Below, piece after piece: positions 45,327 through 56,291 of a DNA stretch of 64,000 nucleotides. The notes under the pieces are model-generated. The model was given only the letters and a program-made list of their open reading frames with translations. It did not search any database and was not told the origin of the DNA. This DNA comes from Diphasiastrum complanatum (taxonomy: Eukaryota; Streptophyta; Lycopodiopsida; Lycopodiales; Lycopodiaceae). Numbering within the stretch: the stretch's first letter is position 1; every line of letters starts with the position of its first letter. The stretch spans positions 62,724,957 to 62,788,956 of the forward strand of contig CM055096.1 of NCBI GenBank assembly GCA_029204225.1, written 5' to 3'. The translations under genes and the position numbers were made by a program.

Positions 45327-46500
45327 TGTTGGAAAAGAGGGATGTGAGAAACGAAAATAGCTCGAAAAGAAATGAACACAAAAAGAAATGAACTCGAAAC
45401 TCAAAAAAAAAAAAAAAATGAACTCAAACGGAAAGTGTTCGTGCGTAGCAGAATAAGCTATCTCACTCTTTCCTTAAACATGACTATGCCTATCAAACTC
45501 GAACAGAACGTTGGTGATAGAAATCACGTTCCATCTGATTATGTAGCCAAACATTAAGCAACAAAACATCAGAAAGATGATTTGTTGCGAACAGCTAGAC
45601 AAATTATTAGTCTCGAATAATTTGCGAAGAGCTAGATTGAGCTCGACTATTAATCAGTCGCGAATGGCAAGACTAAATATTAGTCGCGAACAATTAGACT
45701 AATAATAATTCGTGAAGAGCAGACTACCAGATTAAGCAATGAGAAAGTCAGACAGAATGTTGAAAAACATTGCAATATTGACACGAATCTGAATGTAGAA
45801 CAAACAGAGCTGTAATCAGATTAAGTATAGCGAAAGATACAAGTCAATAATGCAGGTGAACACAAGACAATAGCGGACGAAACCGTGTGCTTCACAAAGC
45901 TGATCACACAATCTATAAAAGGTGATAAACCTATTACTGACAATACATCTAGAAGAAAGAATTGATGCGCAAAGGCATCTACTTCGTCTATCTCTGATAA
46001 GCTTCTGTTGCTATTATGCTTGTTGCTTGTTTATCTTGTTACTGAATATGCAGATGATATTCAATGTATACATAATTTTTACAGGTGTATAAAGTGGATA
46101 TGCTGTTTGTGGGAGATCATGGGTGGCTGCTGTCGTTGTCAAATCTGATTGCGCAGTTGCATGGGATGAGCGTGAGAAGGCCGCGACATCAGCCTTTGTA
46201 AAAAATAACGTTGGTGAAGATGCAAAAAATGCGACACTCTGACAAATGCCTTAAGAACGTATATATAGGGTACCTTAAACTGTGAAGGGCACCTTTGGCA
46301 TTTGTAGGGCAGTGTCGTCTTTTTTGCCTTTCTTGCCTGTGGAAATTCAGTTGCATTTATGCAGACATTCACGTTTTATTCGTCCGTCTTATTTTACATG
46401 TAAATATGCAGACTGTGCAACAACGCGAGTAAAAATGCAGCAGCATAAATGGAGGCAGATTAACATAGGATTTAGGAGAGTAAAGGAGATAAATCCAACA
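45327..46500 (-). repeat. Copia 5' LTR (1,174 bp), minus strand
   Basis: Plus-strand text TGTTGGAAAAGAGGG...GATAAATCCAACA. A central cluster of TTAGTCGCGAA words and their inverses occupies about 45,595-45,730, as in the plus-oriented copy at 21,290-21,410. Confidence 0.85.
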
Positions 46501-47465
46501 TGCGGGCTCCAAACATTCAATCAAACCGAGATGATATTGTGCATAGGTCCAAGCACATGTATTCTTGGACCATAACCATCATTCAAATTATAGTACATCA
46601 TTTATAAAAACAAATGTTGATCTCAAAAAAATGAGATCTCAAGTGTCAAGTCCGAAAGTAATCCAAGGTGACATAGGCCTTTATTAGGCATTGTGGAAGG
46701 CCTAAGGATCTTGGATTTTAGCTCCTCCAAGAGAGAGGAAACAAAAACCCTAATTTTGATTTTTATGACCTTTCTCACAGAAATAGTCATAACCTTCTCA
46801 TATGGTATCAGAATGACTCAAAATTTTGTGTAAATGAAAGCTGACACAAAGTATTGCAACAACATGGACATTGGGTTGTATTTCCATATGGGAATTGGAA
46901 GATGAGTCTAGACAAATTTTTCTTTTTTTGAATTTTCGATTCAACATATTCTTGCTGGGATTCATAGAGTTTTGAAAGTTGTTTTTTTTCTCTCTCTCCC
47001 TTTTACTATATCCAAACACACACACAATTGTCTTTTACTATACCCTAAACACACACGCATTTTGCTTTCAATGATTTTGATTTTTCATTGTTCCTTTTGC
47101 GAGTAGATCTCCATGTGTTCGACTTTTAGTGCGTCAATCTTCTAACTCTTGAATTTGGTTTATTTGAGTGCTTTCATAAGAAGTATAGTATCCACGACTA
47201 CTTGAATACTTTGGACAAGGTTTTTCTTTTTCGTTTTGATTCTTGAGTTTTCCCAAATATCATGAATGGCTGGTCCCAGTGTATGCTAGCTATTTGCTTC
47301 AAAAGTTTGGATTGTCTTTCATGGTTGGAATATTCTTGAACTCCATAGCCTTGGGCTGAAAGATGTAACAAAAGGTTTGTCATATTCGCTGGGGTGATTT
47401 CAATGACTTCAACACATCCTTTTTGGATGGTCAAGGTTTTTGTTGAGTTCATTTAATGGGATGTT
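46501..47465. other. Unassigned spacer
   Basis: A primer-site-like TGGTATCAGAATG at about 46,803 suggests a decayed LTR-element leader to its right. No domains were found. Confidence 0.35.
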
Positions 47466-47479
47466 GGGTCCAATAAGAA

Positions 47480-48330
47480 ATCAAAGAATAAGAATTTTTC
47501 CTAACCAATGATCGAAATCCAGAATAAAAAATTTTCAATACCCGAAATCAGATTTTTTTGATACGGGATCGACTCGAAAAATTTGTAATTTTTTGATACT
47601 CGAAATTAGAATTTTCCGATACGGGATCAACTCGGAAAATTCATAATTTTTCGATATTGAAAATCAATTTTTCGATACCCAAAATTAGAATTTTTCAATA
47701 TCTGAAATCAGATTTTTTTGATACCCAAAATCAGTTTTTGTAAAGACTCGAGTTTTTCCAAAGACTTGAATTTTTCCAAAGACTCGAAATATGACAAAGA
47801 TTTAAATTCTTCCAAAGGATCAAATTTTTTTAAAGACTCGAATTTTTCCAAAGACTCGAATTATGACATTGACTCGAATTTTTTCGAAAACTCAAATTTT
47901 TTTGAAGACTCGAATTTTTCCGAAGACTTGAATTTTTCCAAAGTCTTGAATTATGACATTGACTCGAATTTTGCCAAAGGATCGAATTTTTCCAAAGACT
48001 CAGAATTTTCCAAAGACTCAAAACTTTCCAAAGACTCGAATTATGACATTGACTCAAATTTTTCCAAGGAATCGAATTTTTCCAAAGGATCGAATTAATC
48101 CAAAGACTCGAATTTTTCAAAGACTCGAATTTTTTCAAAGACTCGAATTTTTCCAAAGACTTGAATTATGACATTGACTCGAAATCAGATTTTTTCGATA
48201 CCCAAAATCAGTTTTTCCAAAGACTCGAATTTTTCTAAAGGATTGAATTTTTCTAAAGACTTGAATTTTTCAAAGACTCGAATTTTTCCAAAGACTCGAA
48301 TTTTTCCAAATACCCGAATTATGTCAACCT
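47480..48330. repeat. 18-bp, codon-phased minisatellite (GACTCGAATTTTTCCAAA)
   Basis: Variants of GACTCGAATTTTTCCAAA repeat across 47,740-48,320. Because the unit is 18 bp, one plus frame stays open for 126 codons (47,718-48,098), reading (D-S-N-F-S-K)n with occasional YDID variants. The left part (47,500-47,740) uses a related word, TTTTCGATACCCGAAATCAG. The repeat composition argues against a real protein. Confidence 0.85.
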
Positions 48331-48625
48331 TTTTTATTAAGATACTCCCTGTGCTATTGTTGAACACGGTTAAATTTTGACCCCTACTATGGCCGAGATG
48401 TGTGAGATATGTTAGATATTCGAAACGTGAGATGTGCGAGATAGGTCACCATTCAAATCATCGGCCGCCACTTAGATCGGCCGTCATTACACGTCAATGA
48501 CGGGCACACTTTACTAGTATTTATATAAACCAAAAGTTTACATGTGTGTGTGCATGCATAAAAATTTATATTGAACATTGTCAGTGCGCGCGTTGCCTGC
48601 TTCCATGCCATTAAGTGACTTAGAT

Positions 48626-48797
48626 GTGATAGGGCAAGGGCGAAATGGGTGGCATTGTAATGAAGTGATAGGGCCAAGGGCAATGGCAAGGGCAAGGGCA
48701 AGGGCGAAATGGGTGGCATTGTAATGAAGTGATACGCCCAAGGGCAATGGCAAGGGCAAGGGCAGGGGCGAAATAGGTGGCATTGTACTGAAGTGCC
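48626..48797. repeat. 64-bp tandem repeat, about 2.6 copies
   Basis: Unit GTGATAGGGCCAAGGGCAAT...GGTGGCATTGTAATGAA. Copies 2 and 3 are both 64 bp. Within the unit, GGGCAA is itself repeated. Confidence 0.85.
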
Positions 48798-48911
48798 AAC
48801 CTCCTGCGGGCTGGGCCCAAGAGAAAATAGAAAACGAGGAAAATCAAAAAGGAAAAAGGAAGGAAGGAAGAGCAGGAGCAGGATGAGGAGGAAGAAGAGG
48901 AGGAAGGAGCT

Positions 48912-49333
48912 ATGAAAGAAGACGATGAGGAATCACATACATGGCAGAAAATCGCAGAGGGCTATGAGCTTCTCAAAAGAAGCAGCAGCTTGCGGCAGGA
49001 GCTTCACGACCAATTCTCTAACCGCGTTTGTGGGCAGCAGCAACTTTCAATGCAATTCAAACATCATCAATTCTTAGAAACTGTCAAAGCTCAGCCCCAC
49101 TTAGATGCGGCGGCCTCTTCTCAGCATTTTCAGAATTCAGAAGCTCACGCTATAATGGTACACAATTCTGGTTCCAAAATTGACACCGTTTCTACGATTG
49201 CACCGAAGCAGAAGAAGCAGCGAGTGGCAGGCGTTGAATGTGAGAGGCCTGAGCAATCCATGAGTGTGGTAGGTCCCTTTGCCGGAGTTCGTGCCCTTTT
49301 TGTGGAGGGCGGAGTGAGCAGGAAAAGGTTGCA
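48912..49333 (+). CDS. Possible first coding exon of an unrecognised gene
   Basis: From an ATG after a purine-rich leader (48,830-48,911), 140 codons read MKEDDEESHTWQKIAEGYEL, LKRSSSLRQELHDQFSNRVC, a Gln/His-rich middle, then PKQKKQRVAGVECERPEQS and GPFAGVRALFVEGGVSRKRL. The frame then meets a good splice donor (TTGCAG|GTAAAT, 49,333/49,334). Composition is unlike the transposons around it: mixed, charged, with a basic patch suggestive of nuclear targeting. I do not recognise the family. The gene would continue to the right, where the next 10 kb is filled with retroelement pieces, consistent with a transposon-filled intron or a broken gene. Confidence 0.45.
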
Positions 49334-49615
49334 GGTAAATTTGCAAAAACTAGATCATTCATGGTTGTCGAGAAAGAAGTCTTTCTTGGCTATTATTTTG
49401 TCTAGTTTTGCTCAGGCTTAGAGGACAAGTATTTATCAAAACCATGTAGTCAGGTAATAGTTACATTACACTCGAACCCACTCTCGATTCGAGTCAGCTC
49501 AAATTAATAATATTTATTTTTTGTAAGAATATCAAACCGAGTTAGGACAAATGGATTTGAAAAATTATACAGTCCTTTTTTGTTCAAAAGTTTTGACTTA
49601 GGAAAATTTGAATTT
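49334..49615. other. Possible intron start, unassigned
   Basis: AT-rich, nothing coding. It begins with the putative GTAAAT donor. Confidence 0.3.
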
Positions 49616-49804
49616 TTAGATTTCAATAGTCTCAAAAAGTTTTACGGTATCGAAGCGAAGAACGAGGCCAGAAAGGGTCTCATCCATGCGACGAAACTGA
49701 TCGGATAAGGTATCCTGAGTAGTCTCACTCGGGGTAGGTGAATGTGCCATAATGATAGTGGAAGGAATAGACGAAAACTTGAGAGAGCGGACTCTTGTCG
49801 TCAC
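49616..49804 (-). pseudogene. Gypsy-like gag N-terminus
   Basis: A 62-codon minus frame with PTPSETTQDTLSDQFRRMDE and TLSGLVLRFDTV, resembling the N-terminal helix of gypsy gag. To the right lie a leader-like region and LTR-like sequence, so a 5' end of a minus-strand element is likely, cut soon after gag starts. Confidence 0.45.
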
Positions 49805-51005
49805 CCCAGATTAGTCTATTAAAACCACTATTATCACAACTAAGAAAGAACAGCAATCGGCAAATGAAAAAAGTGAAAATGAAGGCTGTAAAAATGCGCT
49901 GGACAGCCAGGAGGCAAGTGACAAATTGGAATATCAAACGGAGTTGAAATTTCATGAAATTTGGTTGAGGATGGGCGATGGACAGCCTGCAAACAAGGTG
50001 TGAAAAATGGCTGCAAACGGAGAGTGACAAGTATGAAGCGGCTGGACAGCCTGCAAACAAAAGTGAAGAGAGGGCTGAAAATGGAAGGAGGAACGGACGA
50101 AAGAGATGAGGGAATTGGGCGCTGGAGAGCCTGCAAACAAGCTGGAAATGGGTGATGGAGGGTTGGAACTTGGGTGCCGAAAATAATCTGCCCAAAAAAA
50201 ATAAAAATAAAAAAAATTTCCGGCCGCCAAATTTAGCGGAAGTACTTCCGCTAACTATCTGCTAAAGCTCCGCCAAGGAAAATGCTCTGATGGGAGCTGG
50301 TCCTCCTCCAAACTGTGCTGAATGTTGCTTAAGCAAAAAGACGAAAGCCCTCAGCAAAGAGAGAAAAATCAGCAAGGAAAATGGGCACCCAATCAGAAAA
50401 TCAGATCTGAAATACTGCAATCAGGAAAGTGCTCTAATAACAAGTTACGAATAGAGCCACAGTTGATCTAAACAAGACTTAACCCTAGAAAGCAGAGATT
50501 AAGGAGGCTAAAGAGAGAGATCAATAACATCAGCTGAATAACAAATGACACAGTTTGCCTACTTATAGCCAAGAGGAAGCGCTAAAAGGAAGCTTCCGGT
50601 GGCTAGGGCCCAACTGGGAGGGAAAATAGTGCGCCCTCCAAGAAGGCCCCCACTCTCCATTAATATGTCCAAATGGCCTAATAATGAATAATAAGGCCAA
50701 AGGCCAACCATATAGTCTAAGTGTCACTAATGAATAAAAAAGGGCCCAAGGCTTGCTTATGCATAAAGTAAAGTAAATGTAAATGGACGCGGCGAATGTA
50801 ATGAGCCGAGTCCATAACTCCCTCAAGGTTTCTTTCCAATCCGGCAGTTCGAACCATGATTCTATCAAACATTGGTCCACAGAAGCCCACATGGCCTGTG
50901 GGACCCATGAAAGACTTATTTGGAACCAGCTACGAAGCCATAGAGCCCATGCGTTTATTCTGGCTTCTGTTGTGGCTACCGAAAACTCGATGTTGCCTTA
51001 TGTTT
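49805..51005 (-). repeat. Leader/LTR-like region with 22-bp palindrome
   Basis: Contains decayed primer-site forms GCTCTGATGGGAG (about 50,285) and GCTCTAATAACAAG (about 50,432), then LTR-like DNA starting GTTACGAATAGAGCC (about 50,443). Part of that LTR-like DNA (GGAAGCTTCCGGTGGCTAGG and following, 50,588-50,660) recurs at 54,028-54,092. A perfect 22-bp palindrome centred on AAGTACTT lies at 50,233-50,254. Open frames here look incidental. Confidence 0.45.
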
Positions 51006-51009
51006 ATCT

Positions 51010-51600
51010 ATAAATTTATATTAGTTCAATAGCCCACTTGCATTCAATGGCCTTTTTACCTATAGGTAATTGAACAAGTCTCCAAGTCTTGTTCTTCATG
51101 ATTGAGTTGTACTCATCCATAGCTTTCCTCCAAATATCCTCTTTTTCAGCCTCCCTGAAAGTAGATGGATCCTTCGTTTCCAACATTGCGGCCATATATG
51201 CAAAGTGTACTCCCCATCCTCATGATGATCCTCCTGTCGATCCTGATCTTCATGATTTTTTTGAAGTCTAGCAGATCTTCTAGGTCCCCGTGTACTGAAA
51301 TCTCCCCGTTCCAAAATGGCACTATCCTTGATAGTTTCATAGTACCATCGAGGCAATCTTCTAGTATCTGATGTAGGATGCTTCTTGCCTGATGAAGTAG
51401 GAGGTGAATAAGTATCCCATGTACTGGATCTCTTACCCTCCAAGTCATACAACCTATATCCCTTCTCTTGACTATCATATCCTAGAAATAAATAGTTGGT
51501 TGCCTTTGAATCCAATTTGCTTCTTGAATCCTTAGGTATGTGAGCATATGCAATACTTCCAAAAACCCTCAAATGCCTTATGTCAGGTTTTTGTCCAAGT
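51010..51600 (-). pseudogene. Copia integrase C-terminus and RT start
   Basis: The minus-strand frame from 51,572 starts MRVFGSIAYAHIPKDSRSKL (integrase end) and has NYLFLGYDSQEKGYRLYDLE, then a linker with RGPRRSARLQKNH. In another frame it enters RT: EAEKEDIWRKAMDEYNSIMK and KNKTWRLVQLPIGKKAIECK. The fragment ends near 51,010. Confidence 0.8.
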
Positions 51601-52082
51601 ACAAGACAGATGCTGACCAGATTGAAGTCTTTTCAAAAGTACGTTCATAAGAGATATGATGGAAAAAGCCAATGAAAGGAAGATGGAATTGATGAAGATT
51701 CAATCAAGCCTACAATAGGAACAACTATTCAATCACAGATTTTACATAGAATGCCTTAGAACCAGCATTCTACCAAACCAAAGACGTCCTGAAGAGTTCA
51801 ACATAGTCGTAACAAAATTGTTGCTTGCTGCTTTCTAGGAAATTGAAGTAGTAGGATGGATTTACAAGAATTTCATCAAATCCTAATGAGCTACTATGTG
51901 CTACAAGGGTGGCTACATGCACTATTTCGTACATTGACAAGAACTCTCAAAAAAAAATTCATCGTATAAATGGCCTACTCTACACATCATGAACTCAAAT
52001 TGTAATACAACTCTTCCTAAAAGCCTACTCGCCCTGCTTTTGGGATCTGAAAGTCATAGTTCTTAAGAATAGCTTTGCTACT
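51601..52082. other. Unassigned spacer
   Basis: No domain recognised. Confidence 0.3.
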
Positions 52083-52757
52083 ATGCAGTACGATTATACA
52101 TTTCTTGATGGTCCTATTGTATACTCACTAGCTGATTTTGTTGATACCCGTCTAGATGAGTATGTGGTTCTTGTAGATGCATATTTAGGCCAGAACTTAT
52201 CAGTTGATGCTTATGTTATTATGCCTACGTATGTTGTTCCATTTGTGGATCATATTATTCTAGATGCGGGGTAAGAGTATATTGCTTTAGTGGATACAGG
52301 CAGTACACATTCATTTATTAGCAGTTACATTTCCACCAGGATTCGTGCTACACATGTTCCTGCTTCCCAGCCTCTCAGTGTTGAGGTTGCTCGTTCCCAT
52401 TCTTTTCCCAGTTCTCAGACGATTCAGGGCTTGGATTATCGCATTGGTGATTTTTCTGGTCAGGCAGATTTCTACATCATTTCTCTAAAGCACTATGACA
52501 TTATTTTTGGTGCAGCCTGGTTCTCTTCACTTGGTGCTGTTGCTGTGGATCTCTCTCAGCAGACACTTTCCTTTACTCATGCTGGTCAACATCATTCACT
52601 TGTTAGTATTGATTCCCAGGGTGATTATCAGTTGGTTATCGGGAAGCAATTTATGCGTAGCCTGCCAAAGGCTCAGGATGCAGCTCTTCTTTCCATTCAG
52701 AGTACATCAGTTGCTGCTTCACTCTCACCATTCAGATTAGCCCTAAATAAAATATAA
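52083..52757 (+). pseudogene. Gypsy aspartic protease (retropepsin) region
   Basis: After a stop at about 52,272 the frame reads EYIALVDTGSTHSFISSYIS with the DTG active site, then KHYDIIFGAAWFSSLGAVAV (the gypsy GMDWL-like block, changed) and DLSQQTLSFTHAG. The protease would process Gag-Pol. RT does not follow; after 52,757 the sequence changes to unassigned DNA. Confidence 0.8.
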
Positions 52758-53990
52758 AGGGCATCAATTAGCATGTGAAGCAATCGGGAGCTAAACGTAT
52801 ATCAATGTTATGGCTAGAGCATGTGTAAGTGTTAGCACTAACCCCAAGTATTTACAAATGGTATCACTTAGCATGTGAAGCAAATAAGAGTTCAAATAAA
52901 TCAATGTTATGTCTAGGATAGCACCCAAAATAAGAAAGGACGCATGTAATCTTCAATCATATGGAGTCTACCCACAAAGTTTTAAACCATCAACTTCATT
53001 GTGCATAGCGCAAACCAATCGCTACATCCCTACTCCATCAGTGCCCAAGACTAGGTCAACTCACATCCACAAACATATGTCTGCATTAGCTTTCATACAT
53101 TTCTACAAAACCAATGCACGCAATTTACCTGCTGGTCAAATAGGACCTTAATGGTAAAGGATGCAACAGTTAGCATCTAGTGGATGGATGTGGATACTGG
53201 TGCAAACTCCCAGACTTGGGAGTGAGCCCAATATGGTTGGGTATTTTCTAGATTGTGGCAAACTGTATCCTATTTAGTAGGTAGTAGGTACCATGTCAAG
53301 TTAGTCCATGGTGAGCCTTTACAATTTCAGTCTCGACTCTCTTATAGTTAGTATAGAAGGGCAGGTAAACAAATTATGAGATACGAAGACACATAGATAA
53401 GAGATCTGAGTAGTTTATATCTGTAGAGATATCAACATATTGATCTAATATTAATTCATGAGATACGAAGTTGGCATGTGTTAATCAGAGGCAAGATACT
53501 ACACCTTAAGCTCATAGATACAAGAGGCAATGGGCATTCTAAAGTTTTATGTCAGGTTCAATCCTTCCTCCAGTTTTAGATTCCATCCATCTAGATGGGA
53601 GACAAGCACATAAACTCATACAACGTGTTACTTCAACAGTTCGGTACTTGATTTTTAGATCACGACGCACATTAATGATGGTCTTGAGAAGATTGGTTTT
53701 TTCAAATTCCATTACCTACATCAGACATGCATGGTCTTACTCTTGATAAAAAAAAAAGGAAGAGAATAGTGTGTCCTCACAGATGAAGCTGCCCTATCTC
53801 TTCAGTGGTTTACCTTTGAGAAAAGAGTTTTTGTTTTCCTTGGTTGATCTTGCTTGGCAAATGGTCTTTAGTTTCAGGATTCCAGTCTAATAGTTTATAC
53901 AATAGTTTTGGAGTTATTCAAAAAGATTAAGTGATATGTCTACTCAGCAACTTCTAGTACAGCTTCATTGATGACCTACAAGAACCCCTC
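52758..53990. other. Unassigned; short repeats
   Basis: TTAGCATGTGAAGCAA occurs twice (about 52,770 and 52,871), and ATGAGATACGAAG twice (about 53,377 and 53,459). Nothing coding. Confidence 0.4.
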
Positions 53991-54092
53991 AGTTACGAAT
54001 AGAGCCACAGCTGAGAGGCTAAAGAAAGGAAGCTTCCGGTGGCTAGGGCCCAACTGGGAGGGAAAATAGTGCGCCCTCCAAGAAGGCCCACA
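53991..54092. repeat. Deleted LTR fragment related to 50,443-50,660
   Basis: Begins GTTACGAATAGAGCCACAG and ends CCTCCAAGAAGGCCC, as in the longer copy, but about 110 bp of the middle are absent. Confidence 0.65.
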
Positions 54093-54156
54093 AAAACTGC
54101 ATCTGCCAAAGAATAGGCACACCCTAGCAGATCACACACACACACAAAATCAGACA

Positions 54157-54168
54157 TGGTATCAGAGC
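54157..54168 (+). promoter_or_regulatory. Isolated primer binding site
   Basis: TGGTATCAGAGC, the standard tRNA-iMet primer site. It is followed within 40 bp by the 3' end of a copia element, so most of an element is deleted between them. Confidence 0.8.
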
Positions 54169-54189
54169 AGATTCATTAGATACAATGTG

Positions 54190-54562
54190 TTCGCTAGCAT
54201 GCGGAGCTGCGATAAGTTGGACCTACAAGAAGCAGACACTTGTGGCACAATAGCGAACAACACGGAAACCCTTCTTTCCTGAAGATGGATTCTCAGAGTG
54301 CGATATACTTAGCCCAGGATCCAGTTTTCCATTCAAAAACCAAGCATATACCTCTAAAGTACCATCACATTCGAAATCTGATCTCAAAAGGAGAGTTGAG
54401 TGTCGAATTCATAAAATCAGAAGATACGATTGCAGATCTGCTGACCAAACCACTGGACAAGCCACTGTTTACAAAACACAGAAGATCGATTGGAATAGGA
54501 TAAGCAGAAAGGTTGCATCGTTCAAGAGGGAGTGTTGGAGATGGTGGACTCATGCAATTGGT
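54190..54562 (+). pseudogene. Copia RNase H end, polypurine tract and LTR stub
   Basis: CGAAISWTYKKQTLVA, then (frame 54,240-54,503) MDSQSAIYLAQDPVFHSKTK, HIPLKYHHIRNLISKGELSV and IADLLTKPLDKPLFTKH, the end of copia pol. Then come a purine tract CAAGAGGGAG and the first 30 bp of an LTR (TGTTGGAGATGGTGG, from 54,533). It is the same family as 54,813-56,777. Confidence 0.85.
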
Positions 54563-54790
54563 TGAAGATAATGCTACTGAGGTCTGCTTTCGGCTGTTCC
54601 ATGAGATTGGGCTTTGATTCAATAGGAATACAAATCCAGAAGTTGATCTTCTGGCGTCGAGATCTCCTGCCCAATTTGCATCTTGTATATCCTTCAAGAA
54701 TATTGGCACATTGGCTGCCTCCATAACAGATGCTGAGATGTTTTGTAGCTTGGACATACTTCATGACCTTCATGAGAGCTTTTCAATGAG
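54563..54790 (-). pseudogene. Inverted copia RT-end/RNase H fragment
   Basis: The minus strand has MKVMKYVQATKHLSICYGGS, NWAGDLDARRSTSGFVFLLN and SPISWNSRKQTSVALSST. It resembles the family at 17,449-17,790 (VMRYIQATIDLCICYG; PISWNNRKRTS) rather than its immediate neighbours. Confidence 0.8.
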
Positions 54791-54812
54791 TTGGCCCTAG
54801 ATTCGATAGGAA

Positions 54813-56270
54813 TTGGCTAATCAGGCATGGACATTTGAACCACTTCCCGAAGGAAAGAAGACAGTCGACTGCAAATGGGTATACAATAACAAGCTGAGAT
54901 CAGATGGCAGTTTCAGAAGATACAAAGCTCGACTTGTCGCGAAAGGCTACCCTCAGAGATATGATATCGACTACTTCGATACATACTCCCCAATGGTCAA
55001 GACGTCCAAGCATCCGACTACTCCTTGCTTATGCTACAAAATACGATCTAGAGATACATGAAATTGATGTGAAAATAGCCTTCCTCCACGGAGAATTAGA
55101 TGAAGAAATTTTCATGAAGCAGCCTGAAGGTTATGAAGATCCGAATAATCGAGATTATGCCTGTCGGTTGCATAGATGTATCTATGGTCTTAAACATGCC
55201 TCACAAGCTTGGTATAAGAAGCTTGATAGTCTTCTGAAGTCTTTGGGCTTCTATCCTACACAACGTGACGACAATGTTTACATTAAAAGGATAGAAGGAA
55301 AGTTCGTGATTTTGACAATATTTGTGGACGACACTCTGATGATAGGAAACTGTCTGACGTTAATCAATGAAACGAAGAGTCAGATATCTGCAGATTACGA
55401 AATCACAGATCTAGCGACAAAATGTCTAGGGCTGCAAATAGAAACAGACAGAAAGATGAGAGTCATGCAAATGAACCAATCCGAATATGCTGAGAAAGTG
55501 TTGAAGCAATATGGGATGATCGATTGCAAAGAGAAGGTAATGCCAATGATAATCAGAGCCAGATTGTCGAAGCAGGATTGCCCAAGCACGGATGAGGAAA
55601 GACAGAAGATGCAAAGGATCCCATATCAAAAGTTGATTGGGAGTCTGATGTACCTTACGGTTTGTACGAGACCCAATTTAGCATACTCTGTCTATGCGCT
55701 CAGTCAATTTTCCTCCAATCTTGGAATGCAACACTGGCAGATGGCGAAACAAATCCTGCAATATCTGAAAGGCACCTATCATTTTGGGCTAATCTACGAA
55801 AGAGAGAATGACTTTGTCCTACAACACTATAGCGATGCAAGTTGGGCAAGTTGCAAAGACGACAACAAGTGTGGATGTTCGATACTATGTGGAGCTGCGA
55901 TTAGTTGGACGTTCAAGAAGCAGACACTGGTAGCTCAGTCTTCATGCGAAGCAGAATACGTGGCAGCTTCAAAGGTGGTGAATGAGGTAATATGGCTGAA
56001 AATGATGTTGGAAGGGATTGGCATACCGCATCAAGACCCCTCCATCATGAAGAAGTGCTATTTATTTAGCCTAGGATCCGGTTTTCCATTAAAAAACCAA
56101 GCACATACCTCTGAAATATCATCATATTTGAGATCTGATCTCGAAGGTAGAAGTTTGTGTCGATTTCATAAGATCAGAAGAAATGATCGCAAACCTCCTG
56201 ACCAAGCCGTTGGACAAGCCTCTGTTTACAAAACACAAAAGATCAATTGGAGTCGGATAAAAAGAGAAAG
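54813..56270 (+). pseudogene. Copia RT and RNase H, nearly intact
   Basis: After a frame change near 55,000, the frame stays open to about 56,060 and beyond. It carries [50 protein letters not shown] (an FVDD catalytic box in place of YVDD), GSLMYLTVCTRPNLAYSVYA, YSDASWASCKDDNKCGCSIL and TLVAQSSCEAEYVAASK. Near 56,060 a frameshift disrupts the last 70 codons. This is the best preserved RT in the window. Integrase, protease and gag are absent; the left end abuts the inverted fragment. Confidence 0.9.
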
Positions 56271-56291
56271 GTTCCATCGTTCAAAAGGGAG

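Larger units (their letters stand above)
44088..46500 (-). mobile_element. Copia element 5' part: LTR, leader, gag, protease
   Basis: Minus strand: LTR 46,500-45,327, primer site TGGTATCAAAGC (complement of 45,315-45,326), short leader, gag (from 45,141), zinc knuckle and protease to about 44,088, where it is truncated. Integrase, RT and the 3' LTR are lost. The LTR family also occurs, inverted and alone, at 20,574-21,672. Confidence 0.85.

Noticed and set aside
47718-48098. 126-codon Ser/Lys/Asp/Asn-rich protein
   Set aside because: Produced by an 18-bp repeat whose length is a multiple of three; reported as a repeat instead.
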